Assembly: GCF_963677125.1 (NCBI RefSeq)
Contig: NZ_OY781882.1
Coordinates: 2,364,501-2,428,500 of the forward strand
Origin: an uncultured Desulfobacter sp.
GTDB taxonomy: Bacteria; Desulfobacterota; Desulfobacteria; Desulfobacterales; Desulfobacteraceae
Reading direction: 5' to 3'
Length of the DNA stretch: 64,000 bases
Part shown: piece after piece, positions 8,509 to 16,753 of the stretch
Layout of the letters: each line of letters begins with the position of its first letter
Numbering within the stretch: the stretch's first letter is position 1
The notes under the pieces: model-generated
Database searches by the model: none
Told to the model about the DNA's origin: nothing
What the model saw: only the letters and a program-made list of their open reading frames with translations
Program-made: the position numbers and the translations under genes

Positions 8509-9831
8509 TTAAAAATTATACACAAGACTGGTCTGGACAAGATCCTGGGTATAATCATAGAGATCCTGGTTTGAAAATGCCCAGATACGTTGGTATTTTA
8601 ACCGCAATTCACAGTATTGGTCAGGACGGCCGGAGCGCTGCCACAATTTCCTGGACAGCCCAAAGGAGAGCGTATGTTGGGTATCCTTTCTTTTTTCTAC
8701 AAACAAAAAACCCGGTTCATCATAATTGGTCATCCGAAATTCATAATTAAAAAAGCCGTTCACCTTGTTGAACAAGAAACGGGAGGCGGAAAAATTAAAA
8801 CGCAATCTTTTGTATCCATACTCATCGTCATTTGCATCTTCACGCTCCAGACCCACACCCATGTCAAACCAGGTGTTGAACTTCAAAACAACCAAATCTG
8901 CGTCAAGGCTCAGGTTGTTGCTGTCCATGGCCGAAAGATCAGGATAATTTTTTTGTTCAACGGTCATGCCCGTACGCACCATAATCGAAGGAGAAAACAC
9001 ATAATCCATGGTCGCCTGCCCCCCCATGCTGGCCATATACCGCTCATTGTCAAGACCAATCTGCCGGGTCAGCAATTTGAATCCAAGCTTGCGCCGCCCC
9101 GAAATATGCTGGAGACCCGTTAGTATTTCCCCATAACGAATATCAAGAGCATGGGTTTTATCATACCACCCGGAAAAAAAAGAGCCGTCGGTTTTCCAGG
9201 CCCAGGGTGTGCGAAGGAACCGATAGGTATGATCAAGACTTAGCGCCGTATAAAAAAACCAGTCTTCGGTCTCCTGAGCCGAGGATCCGGTGAGCGTCAC
9301 ATCACCGATTGCGGTATCGATGGTCTGGCTGGATGGAGAGGACCAGACATTATCATTCCAATCCACGCCGGCAGTAACACTGCCATGGAAAAAATGGGTC
9401 TGCTCGGACTTGTCGATTCTGGCCATGAAGGCCTTGATATTATCCTTGACGGTTGCAGGCGGGTCTGCGGCAAGCACCTCCCGGCAATATCGCCTGGCTG
9501 TATTGTTATCACCGATGGCATAAAATGCACGGGCCAGTTCGAGCTTGATCCTGTCATGGCCGGGTGCAAAAATTAAAATGCGCTCAAACACCATGATTGC
9601 CATCTCAAAATTACCGGATTCAAAGGCAGCGCGGCCCAAATAAAAATTAAGGTCAGGATTGTTTGGGTCCTTATCCGACAAATCAAGCAGCATCTGGTAC
9701 GCCTGTTCAAACTGCCCGATTTTAAACAATTCAATTCCCTGAGCAACACTGCCCGGATCCGAACCTTCCTGCCCAAACGCCATCGCCTGCAAACAAAAAA
9801 AGACCAACGTAACAAGACACAGCTTTTTCAT
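8509..9831 (-). CDS. TPR plus outer-membrane beta-barrel protein, Slam-like (DUF560 type)
   Basis: A 440-residue outer membrane protein. A signal peptide (about 1-20, ending AMAFGQ) is followed by TPR-like helices (about 28-145; AQGIELFKIGQFEQAYQ, LNFYLGRAAFESGNFEMA). About 290 residues of alternating aromatic beta strands end in YNF, the usual C-terminal aromatic of outer-membrane barrels. This order, TPR then a barrel of about 14 strands, is that of Slam proteins (surface lipoprotein assembly modulators, type XI secretion), which move TbpB-like proteins across the outer membrane. It is first in the unit and 12 bp from a gene with a TbpB-like end, which supports the reading. It could instead be a generic TPR-porin. 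Confidence 0.75.
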   Translation of the reverse strand: MKKLCLVTLVFFCLQAMAFGQEGSDPGSVAQGIELFKIGQFEQAYQMLLDLSDKDPNNPDLNFYLGRAAFESGNFEMAIMVFERILIFAPGHDRIKLELARAFYAIGDNNTARRYCREVLAADPPATVKDNIKAFMARIDKSEQTHFFHGSVTAGVDWNDNVWSSPSSQTIDTAIGDVTLTGSSAQETEDWFFYTALSLDHTYRFLRTPWAWKTDGSFFSGWYDKTHALDIRYGEILTGLQHISGRRKLGFKLLTRQIGLDNERYMASMGGQATMDYVFSPSIMVRTGMTVEQKNYPDLSAMDSNNLSLDADLVVLKFNTWFDMGVGLEREDANDDEYGYKRLRFNFSASRFLFNKVNGFFNYEFRMTNYDEPGFLFVEKRKDTQHTLSFGLSRKLWQRSGRPDQYCELRLKYQRIWAFSNQDLYDYTQDLVQTSLVYNF

Positions 9832-10033
9832 GAATAGACTCTTCTTATGGGAAAAATTTAACTAACGGCCATGGGCCGACCTGACATATCAGCTACCGGA
9901 CTTCAGCCCTCGACGAAAATTGAAAAATCTGCGTCACTTACACAGACTTTCTTATAAAATTGAATTAATAAAGAGATAACAAGAATGAAAACCAAAGTCA
10001 ACGCGAAGATTTCGCCGGATACGACCTTGTTTC

Positions 10034-10657
10034 TTACTTCTTTACCCTCAGCACGCCTAAGGTTTTCGTCATATCAAGCACATCGTAGCACCCTGTGGCC
10101 TGTGCCTGTTCATACACCTGACGTGGAGGTTGCCCCCCTTCTTGGGGATTGAAAAAGATATCATGGATCACCAGAAAACCGCCCGGAATAATATGGGGAG
10201 CCCAGGTCAAAAAATCCGCATGGGCCGCATCAAAAGAGTGACCACCGTCTATGAACACCATGGAGAGTGGTGTCTTCCACATGCGGCCTGCTGTTTTTGA
10301 GCCACAGACTATGGGCACGACTGTCTCCTTTAAGCCTGCCCGGGAAAGCGTCTGACGAAAAAACGGAAAGGTATTGACCGCTGACGTTTTCTCATCGTAA
10401 AGGTCCGCATCAAAATACGCTTCACCCTGCTGCTGTTCTTCTGAACCTTCATGATGATCTATGGAAAATAAAATACCGTTGTTTTGTTTACAGGCAGATC
10501 CGATAATGGCAGCAGACCTGCCGCAATAGGAGCCGATTTCAAGCACCGGTCCGATCTTGGAAGCAGTCAGGGAAAGATCATATAACCGAAGGGCCTCATC
10601 GTCATCCATAAACCCCTTGATGGTATTCAAAAATTCAAAATCAAGGGACCGGGTCAC
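10034..10657 (-). CDS. Class I SAM-dependent methyltransferase (Methyltransf_24-like)
   Basis: A 207-residue cytosolic methyltransferase of unknown substrate. The SAM-binding fold is visible as VLEIGSYCGRSAAIIG (motif I, about 38-53), FSIDHHEG (acidic end of beta 2, about 64-71) and VFIDGGHSFDAAHADF (about 132-147), then GGFLVIHDIF. This pattern matches the cephalosporin-hydroxylase/Methyltransf_24 group often used on sugars or small molecules. Its ATG overlaps the ftsK stop by 4 bases, so it is translated with ftsK. The roughly 200 bp after its stop up to 9831 hold no gene. Confidence 0.85.
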   Translation of the reverse strand: MTRSLDFEFLNTIKGFMDDDEALRLYDLSLTASKIGPVLEIGSYCGRSAAIIGSACKQNNGILFSIDHHEGSEEQQQGEAYFDADLYDEKTSAVNTFPFFRQTLSRAGLKETVVPIVCGSKTAGRMWKTPLSMVFIDGGHSFDAAHADFLTWAPHIIPGGFLVIHDIFFNPQEGGQPPRQVYEQAQATGCYDVLDMTKTLGVLRVKK

Positions 10658-13047
10658 GATATCTTTTCCTCATCATAGCTTTTTACCAGAATTTCCCGGG
10701 GTTTGGAACCTATCTGGGGTCCGACAATCCCTTCATGCTCCATCATTTCAATGAGCCGGGCAGCCCGGTTATAACCCACCCGTAACCGCCGCTGAACATA
10801 TGAGATAGAGGCCTGGCGATCGGTCGTCACCAGCGCCACAGCCTCGTCATACTTTTCATCATATTCGGATTCGTCAAATACTTTTTGCTGGCCGTCATCA
10901 TCGCCCTGGATCACCTCTTCGTTGTAATCCGGTTGACGCTGATCTTTAAGAAAGGAGGTTATCCGGGCAATCTCTTTTTCGGAAATAAAGGCGCCCTGGA
11001 TGCGCATGATCTTCCCTGTGCCGGGCGGGCAGAACAGCATGTCGCCGTTGCCGAGAAGGCTTTCAGGCCCTCCCTGGTCAATAATAATCCGTCCGTCGAT
11101 TTTTGACGATGTCTGAAAAGATAACCGGGTTGGGAAATTGGCCTTGATCGTGCCGGTAAGCACATCAGCCGATGGGCGCTGGGTGGCGATGATCAGATGG
11201 ATACCTGCGGCCCGGGCCATCTGGGCCAGGCGCGTCAGGGCGTACTCCACGTCCTTGGAGGCCACCATCATCAGGTCCCCAAGTTCGTCCACAATTACCA
11301 CAATAAAGGGCAGTCGTTCCAGTGGCAGCCCCCCAGGCAGCACAATATCCTCGGGAGAGGCGTCCGGTGCAATATCCTGAAGCCGTTCGTCAACCATTGC
11401 ATTGAACTGTCCGATATTTCTTAAGCCCGACAACTCCAGCAGTTCGTACCGGCGCTCCATTTCCCGAACAGCCCAAAAAAGTGCATTGGTGGCTTTTTTC
11501 ATATCCGTGACCACCGGGGTGATCAGATGGGGAATATCATTATACACGGAAAGTTCAATACGCTTGGGGTCAATCATGATCAGTTTGACCTCATCGGGGG
11601 TGGCCTTATACAACAGACTGATGATCATGGCATTGAGTCCCACACTTTTACCCGTGCCTGTGGCACCGGCAATGAGCAGATGGGGCATTTTATCCATCTT
11701 GGTTGCCACGGGCTGACCCAAAAGATCCTTACCAAGCCCAAGGGTCAATAAGGATTTGGACTGGACAAACTCCTTGGATGCAATCATTTCCCGTAAATTG
11801 ACAAGTTCGCGCTCATCGTTGGGAATCTCGATACCCACCACATCCCGGCCCGGGATCGGTGCCACAATACGTATGGAGATGGCGGCAAGGGCAAGGGCAA
11901 GATCATCGGAAAGCCCTACGATTTTTGACAATTTGATACCAGGGGCCGGACGGTACTCAAAGGTGGTGATCACAGGTCCGGGAAGAATTTCCACCACCTC
12001 GCCTTTAACATTAAAATCCGCCAGCTTATTTTTCAGGATACTTGCCTTGTTCTGAAGTTCATCCGTGTCGATCTGACGACGAATTTTTTGTTTCTCATCC
12101 AAAAAAGACAACGTGGGCAAAACAAAATCGGGCGTTTCCCTGATATCCTTCAGGCCTGAATCCGCCACATACTCTTTGTCATCGGTTTCCAGTGCAACAA
12201 TAGTGGGAGCAACGGATTTTATTGTTTGAGATTTCTTTTTAGGTGAAGAAACCTTAACGGCAGGCGGCTTAGGATCATCAGGTTTTTCTTGAATCACATC
12301 CTGGTTTGCTGCCGGGTTAGAAAAAAGATCGGGCGTATCCATTGCAGAGACAACACCATCCCTGCCATTTTTTTCATTGAACCTTGGCAGAACGGTTAAG
12401 GCTTTTAGCTTTTCTGCCCGGGCAAGCTTGGCCGCTTTCCTCTCCTGCCTTTTATCTTCAAAAGTCTGTTTTAAATGCCCGGCCCCTTCGGCCATGTCCT
12501 GGGTTATTGTCCGGGCAAGCCGGACCAGCCAACGGCAGACAACATTCAGTACATCTTTTAAAGAAATGCCGGTAATCAGAATAACGCCGAGCAACACCAA
12601 AAAAAATAATAATATGGCACACCCGGTAATATTGGCATATTTAAGCAAACCCATTGCAAGCCAACCCCCGACTTTCCCCCCGGCGGGAATCGAGGTGTCG
12701 GAAAATGCATAGGTTTCATCAAACAGAAAAAAAACGCTACCTGTGGTGGTCATCAAAATCAATGCCCCAGCCAGGCTCAGCCAGAGGACTTTCCGGGATT
12801 TTTTTTTGATCAGCCAAACCCCTAAAAGGCAAAGCATCAAAGGTACCCACAGGGCACCAATGCCGAACAAAAACACAAACAACCCGGCAACATGGGCACC
12901 GATCAGACCGAACAGATTGTGCACATGGTCAGGAAAGGAAAAAAAATGATTACCCACACACGGATCAGCAGCATGGTATGAAAATAGGCTTACCGATGTC
13001 AGGATAATCAGAAATATTAAAAAGATGCCGAACAGTTCTTTTTTCAT
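10654..13047 (-). CDS. ftsK: DNA translocase FtsK
   Basis: A 797-residue septal DNA pump that clears chromosomes from the closing septum and activates XerCD recombination. There are four N-terminal membrane segments within about residues 1-170. A charged linker of moderate length (about 180-300) is much shorter than in E. coli FtsK and closer to SpoIIIE. The motor follows, with Walker A GATGTGKS near 461-468 and Walker B FIVVIVDELGD. The gamma winged-helix domain at the C-terminus (YVQRRLRVGYNRAARLIEMM) reads KOPS-type polarity sequences. It overlaps RNase J by 4 bases upstream and the methyltransferase by 4 bases downstream. Confidence 0.97.
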   Translation of the reverse strand: MKKELFGIFLIFLIILTSVSLFSYHAADPCVGNHFFSFPDHVHNLFGLIGAHVAGLFVFLFGIGALWVPLMLCLLGVWLIKKKSRKVLWLSLAGALILMTTTGSVFFLFDETYAFSDTSIPAGGKVGGWLAMGLLKYANITGCAILLFFLVLLGVILITGISLKDVLNVVCRWLVRLARTITQDMAEGAGHLKQTFEDKRQERKAAKLARAEKLKALTVLPRFNEKNGRDGVVSAMDTPDLFSNPAANQDVIQEKPDDPKPPAVKVSSPKKKSQTIKSVAPTIVALETDDKEYVADSGLKDIRETPDFVLPTLSFLDEKQKIRRQIDTDELQNKASILKNKLADFNVKGEVVEILPGPVITTFEYRPAPGIKLSKIVGLSDDLALALAAISIRIVAPIPGRDVVGIEIPNDERELVNLREMIASKEFVQSKSLLTLGLGKDLLGQPVATKMDKMPHLLIAGATGTGKSVGLNAMIISLLYKATPDEVKLIMIDPKRIELSVYNDIPHLITPVVTDMKKATNALFWAVREMERRYELLELSGLRNIGQFNAMVDERLQDIAPDASPEDIVLPGGLPLERLPFIVVIVDELGDLMMVASKDVEYALTRLAQMARAAGIHLIIATQRPSADVLTGTIKANFPTRLSFQTSSKIDGRIIIDQGGPESLLGNGDMLFCPPGTGKIMRIQGAFISEKEIARITSFLKDQRQPDYNEEVIQGDDDGQQKVFDESEYDEKYDEAVALVTTDRQASISYVQRRLRVGYNRAARLIEMMEHEGIVGPQIGSKPREILVKSYDEEKIS

Positions 13048-14696
13048 ACTTCAATAATAATGGGTACAATCAAAGGCCTGCGGTTGATGGCGAAGGCAAA
13101 ATACTGTTTAAGTGCCCGCTGCAATTTTTTTCGAATCAGTTCCACTCTCGAATCGATCCCGGCTTCAATCTCTTCAACGATCTCCAGGATGACGCACTGG
13201 GCATCGTCCACAAGGTATCCTGTGGCAGAGTCAAATACAAACCCTTTGGAAATCAATTCCGGGCCGTACAGCACCACCCCTGTCTCCTCGTCAATGATCA
13301 TGGTCACCACCACAAGACCGCCTTCGGACAATTCCCGGCGTTCTTTGAGCACTGAGCGCCCCACATCACCGATGCCTTTCCCATCCACAAGAATTCGACC
13401 GGTCTGCACCCGATCCGCAATCCTGCATCCGTTTTCCTTGTCAAAGGCGATTACCTGGCCGTTTTCAGCCACAATCACGTTCTTGCGGGGCATCCCCAAT
13501 TTTTCGGCAACCCTTGCATGGACCACAAGATGCCGATATTCACCGTGTATGGGAATAAAATATTGAGGCCTAGTCAAATTGATCATCATCTTAAGCTCTT
13601 CCTGGTGGGCATGGCCGGAAGCGTGTATCCGTGCGATCTTGGAATAGACCACTTCGGCACCTCGCCGGTAAAGCTTGTTGATAATACCGGCAATGGCTTT
13701 TTCATTACCCGGGATATGCTTGCTTGATAAAAGCACCGTATCCCCTTTGCGGACATTGATGTGCTTATGAACGCCAGAAGCCATGCGTGCCAGGGCGGAC
13801 ATGGGTTCTCCCTGGCTGCCTGTGGTGATGATCACCACCTCACGGTCTTCGAGTTTATGAATCTGTTTGATATCCACCACAAGCCCCGGAGGACACTTAA
13901 GATAGCCTAAACGCATGGCCACATCCGTAATCTGCTCCATGCTGCGGCCGTTAAATATGACCCGGCGGTTATTATGTCTGGCAATATCAATGACCTGCTG
14001 GATCCGGAACACATTGGAGGCAAAAAGGGCTACAATTACCCGTCCGGGAGAAGCTTCAACCAGTTCTCCCAGATTTTTTGCCACCTCCTGCTCGGACATG
14101 GCATAGCCTTCTACTTCTACATTGGTGGAATCGGAAAGCAGCGCCAAAACACCTTTTTGACCGAATCTTGCAAAGCTTGAAATATCGGTGTTTTTCATGA
14201 CATCTGCGGAGTGGCTGATGCGGAAATCCCCGGTGTGAACCACGACCCCTTCAGGCGTTGTGATGGCCATCCCCACACCGTCAATGGTGGAATGGCTGAC
14301 CCGGATAAATTCTATATCAAAGGGTTCAATGGTCAGCACCTCCCCGGGGTTGACCAGATTTAGATCCACATGGGTGATCAGATCAAACTCAATGAGCTTG
14401 TTGCGTACAATTTCCAGGGTAAAAGCCGTGCCGTATACCGGCAGACGGATTTCGCGCAAAAGGTAGGGTAAAGCCCCAATGTGGTCTTCATGGGCATGGG
14501 TCAGGATAACGCCTTCGATTTTATCCACGTTCTCCCGAAGGTAATCCATGGCCGGAATAACAATATCCACCCCCAGCATATGGTCTTCAGGAAACATGAT
14601 ACCCGCATCAATGATGAAGATGACATCGTCATACTCCACCACCATCATGTTCAGGCCAATTTCGCCAAGCCCCCCAAGGGGTATGAGTTTAAGCAT
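13044..14696 (-). CDS. rnj: Ribonuclease J
   Basis: A 550-residue metallo-beta-lactamase/beta-CASP nuclease with 5'-3' exonuclease and endonuclease activity in mRNA decay and rRNA maturation. The zinc motif HAHEDH lies at 67-72. HTGDFRIS and the beta-CASP segments (SDSTNVEVEGYAMSE, TGSQGEPMSALARMASG, HASGHAHQEEL, PIHGEYRHL) are all present, and the C-terminal domain is full length. ATG start; it overlaps ftsK by 4 bases. RNase J next to FtsK is a common delta-proteobacterial arrangement. Confidence 0.96.
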   Translation of the reverse strand: MLKLIPLGGLGEIGLNMMVVEYDDVIFIIDAGIMFPEDHMLGVDIVIPAMDYLRENVDKIEGVILTHAHEDHIGALPYLLREIRLPVYGTAFTLEIVRNKLIEFDLITHVDLNLVNPGEVLTIEPFDIEFIRVSHSTIDGVGMAITTPEGVVVHTGDFRISHSADVMKNTDISSFARFGQKGVLALLSDSTNVEVEGYAMSEQEVAKNLGELVEASPGRVIVALFASNVFRIQQVIDIARHNNRRVIFNGRSMEQITDVAMRLGYLKCPPGLVVDIKQIHKLEDREVVIITTGSQGEPMSALARMASGVHKHINVRKGDTVLLSSKHIPGNEKAIAGIINKLYRRGAEVVYSKIARIHASGHAHQEELKMMINLTRPQYFIPIHGEYRHLVVHARVAEKLGMPRKNVIVAENGQVIAFDKENGCRIADRVQTGRILVDGKGIGDVGRSVLKERRELSEGGLVVVTMIIDEETGVVLYGPELISKGFVFDSATGYLVDDAQCVILEIVEEIEAGIDSRVELIRKKLQRALKQYFAFAINRRPLIVPIIIEV

Positions 14697-14717
14697 TTAA
14701 ATCATCCCGACCCGACA

Positions 14718-15050
14718 TCAAATACAAATGGACAATTTTTCGAGAACGGCGTCTGTCCAGTCAACCAGCCAATTACGCTGCTCAACCGTGGCATAGGCCA
14801 TACAATCACATCTGATATTGGTTTTAATTCTTACCAAGAGCTCACAGGACAAGGCGTTTTCTTCGAGCATCAGGGCAAACACATGGGGACCACAGTCCTT
14901 ATGGGCCGCCTGGGTTTGGGTCAAAATATCGGAATCTATCTCAAGCCAGTAGATCCCGCCCACAGTGGCAGCCTCAAGATAGTTATCAAAATACTGTTTT
15001 AAAGCGGTATAATCCTTAAGCGTAAAGCCGTCTATCACATACTGTTTCAT
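14718..15050 (-). CDS. Conserved hypothetical protein upstream of RNase J
   Basis: A 110-residue cytosolic protein of unknown function. It starts MKQYVIDGFTLKDYTALKQYF, and a compact alpha/beta fold is likely. There is no signal peptide. The cysteines near the C-terminal half (CGPH, CELL, CDCM) do not make a recognisable metal site. It is the first gene of the unit with RNase J and FtsK, 21 bp upstream of RNase J, and its frame is well kept. I do not recognise the family. Confidence 0.7.
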   Translation of the reverse strand: MKQYVIDGFTLKDYTALKQYFDNYLEAATVGGIYWLEIDSDILTQTQAAHKDCGPHVFALMLEENALSCELLVRIKTNIRCDCMAYATVEQRNWLVDWTDAVLEKLSICI

Positions 15051-15082
15051 ACCCGATAAATTAACATAGAAGCCTTAAACTA

Positions 15083-15173
15083 TGCAACCTGAACTTATCT
15101 TCTAATAATGGTTGCAAAACAAACTATGAATAGATTAAAAATAGAATAATAAACAGTTACAAAATCTATTCAT
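15083..15173. promoter_or_regulatory. Inverted repeats in the mocR-type gene leader
   Basis: Two nested structures lie between the hypothetical gene (minus) and the MocR gene (plus). TGCAACC (15083-15089) is complementary to GGTTGCA (15110-15116). An 11-bp perfect inverted repeat, ATGAATAGATT (15126-15136) and AATCTATTCAT (15163-15173), ends 14 bases before the ATG. A half-site TAATGGTT (15106-15113) also occurs in the proline dehydrogenase promoter. These are likely operator or leader elements; function is inferred. Confidence 0.5.
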
Positions 15174-15187
15174 TTTAGGCATAACAG

Positions 15188-16651
15188 ATGGAACAATTAA
15201 CTATGCAGACCAATCCTGTATCCCAAGGCAATTTCAGATATGCGGCCCTGGCTGACGAAATTCAGGATAAAATCCTTTCCGGCCAGTACCGTGCAGGAGA
15301 AAAACTGCCCTCGCTGAGAAAACTGCACAATCGATTAGGCTTAAGCATCAGCACCATTCACCAGGCTTACATTGAACTTGAAAAACGTGGGCGTGTTGAG
15401 GCAAGACAAAAATCAGGTTTTTTTGTTAAAGCCATAGAAAAAAGCCCTTTGCCTTTGCCGGTGAAACCTGTGACATCGGAGCCGCCCAGCCCGGTAAGGA
15501 TCAATGATCTGGCAGAAACCATTGTCTCGGATCTGCAGCGGCCGGATATGATACGTTTCGGGGCTGCGGTGGCGGATCAGGAACTAATGCCCTTAAAACA
15601 GCTTTCCAGAATCGTCAAATCCATGTCCGTGGGTGAGATCTGTGCGGGTATGGCGCTTTATGACGATTGCGCCGGCGCCATGGAACTGCGCTACGCATTA
15701 GCCAAAATGATGGTGGGGTATGCTGGTTCCGTGGCCGTGGATGAAATTATCACCACAAACGGTTGCCTGGAAGCGGTCAGTCTTTGTTTGAGGGCGGTGG
15801 CAGGGCCAGGCGATGTGATTCTTATGGAATCCCCGGTGTTTCATTGTTTTCTCCAGCTCATAGAAGATTTAGGCATGTATGTGATTGAGTTGCCCGGATG
15901 TCCTGAAAATGGCATGTCACCTGATGCGTTTGAATCCATGATTTTAAATAACCGAGTTAAGGCGTGCCTGCTCAACCCCAATTTCCATAACCCCCTGGGT
16001 TCGGTCATGTCCACCCCAATAAAAAAAGCCGTACTGAAAATCGCCCATCATCATAACATACCAATTATTGAAGATGATATTTACGGAGATATCTTTTTTG
16101 GGGCAAGACGTCCCAGCACGTTTAAGGGGCTGGATACAACCGGGAACGTGCTGTACTGTTCATCATTTTCCAAAACCATTGCCCCCGGGCTTCGGGCCGG
16201 ATGGACCCTGCCGGGCAGATTCTTTCAACGCGTTATGCGGCTCAAACTCAATTCCCAGCTGGCAAGCCCAAATACAGGGCATGTTGTGGCTGCACGTTTC
16301 ATAGAAAGCGGGGGCTATGAGCGCCATCTGCGGCGGCTTAGAAACCAGATTAAAAACCAGGTATCAGCCATGTCCATTGCTGTTGCCGCACACTTTCCCA
16401 AGGATACCAGAATCACCTTCCCCCAGGGGGGTATGTTTTTATGGATTGAGTTGAATAAATCAATTGATGCCATGGATGTTTTCCATAAAGCCCGGCAAAA
16501 GGGAATATCTTTCATGCCCGGGGTGATCTGCTCCACCACAGACAGGTACAGGCATTGTCTGCGTCTGAGCTGCGGCCTTTCCTGGTCGGACAAGCTTGAA
16601 AAAAGCATTGCGAAACTGGGACGTATTGTATGTGCGTTGAACAAAGAATAA
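15188..16651 (+). CDS. MocR-type GntR/aminotransferase transcriptional regulator
   Basis: A 487-residue PLP-dependent regulator. The N-terminal winged helix of GntR type (about 18-85) carries ILSGQYRAGEKLPSLRKL and the HTH LGLSISTIHQAYIELEKRGRV. A fold-type I aminotransferase domain (about 125-485) follows, with the PLP-lysine motif SSFSKTIAPGLRAGW and the cofactor aspartate in IIEDDIYGD. MocR proteins sense amino-acid or vitamin B6 metabolites through PLP. Proline dehydrogenase lies 100 bp downstream in the same direction and shares a TAATGGTT half-site with this gene's leader, so control of proline use is a reasonable inference. The start could also be Met6, which has a slightly better upstream GGAAC. 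Confidence 0.93.
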   Translation: MEQLTMQTNPVSQGNFRYAALADEIQDKILSGQYRAGEKLPSLRKLHNRLGLSISTIHQAYIELEKRGRVEARQKSGFFVKAIEKSPLPLPVKPVTSEPPSPVRINDLAETIVSDLQRPDMIRFGAAVADQELMPLKQLSRIVKSMSVGEICAGMALYDDCAGAMELRYALAKMMVGYAGSVAVDEIITTNGCLEAVSLCLRAVAGPGDVILMESPVFHCFLQLIEDLGMYVIELPGCPENGMSPDAFESMILNNRVKACLLNPNFHNPLGSVMSTPIKKAVLKIAHHHNIPIIEDDIYGDIFFGARRPSTFKGLDTTGNVLYCSSFSKTIAPGLRAGWTLPGRFFQRVMRLKLNSQLASPNTGHVVAARFIESGGYERHLRRLRNQIKNQVSAMSIAVAAHFPKDTRITFPQGGMFLWIELNKSIDAMDVFHKARQKGISFMPGVICSTTDRYRHCLRLSCGLSWSDKLEKSIAKLGRIVCALNKE

Positions 16652-16673
16652 TGCAAACCTATTTAAAGAAAAC

Positions 16674-16731
16674 TTGACAACCGTTCATAATAATAACATA
16701 GTTCGACTAGAGTTTAATGGTTAAACCATTA
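16674..16731 (+). promoter_or_regulatory. Promoter and 17-bp operator of the proline dehydrogenase gene
   Basis: A perfect TTGACA (16674-16679) is followed after 17 bases by a weak -10 (CATAGT, 16697-16702). Just downstream is the palindrome TAATGGTT-A-AACCATTA (16715-16731), placed to block or position RNA polymerase. A weak -10 plus an operator suggests regulated expression, with the MocR protein the obvious candidate. Confidence 0.55.
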
Positions 16732-16753
16732 GTTAAATATACAGGAGAACAAT

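Noticed and set aside
9832..10033. Possible repeat copy or small RNA before the Slam-like gene
   Set aside because: No terminus match and no strong hairpin with a T-run; probably just the promoter region.
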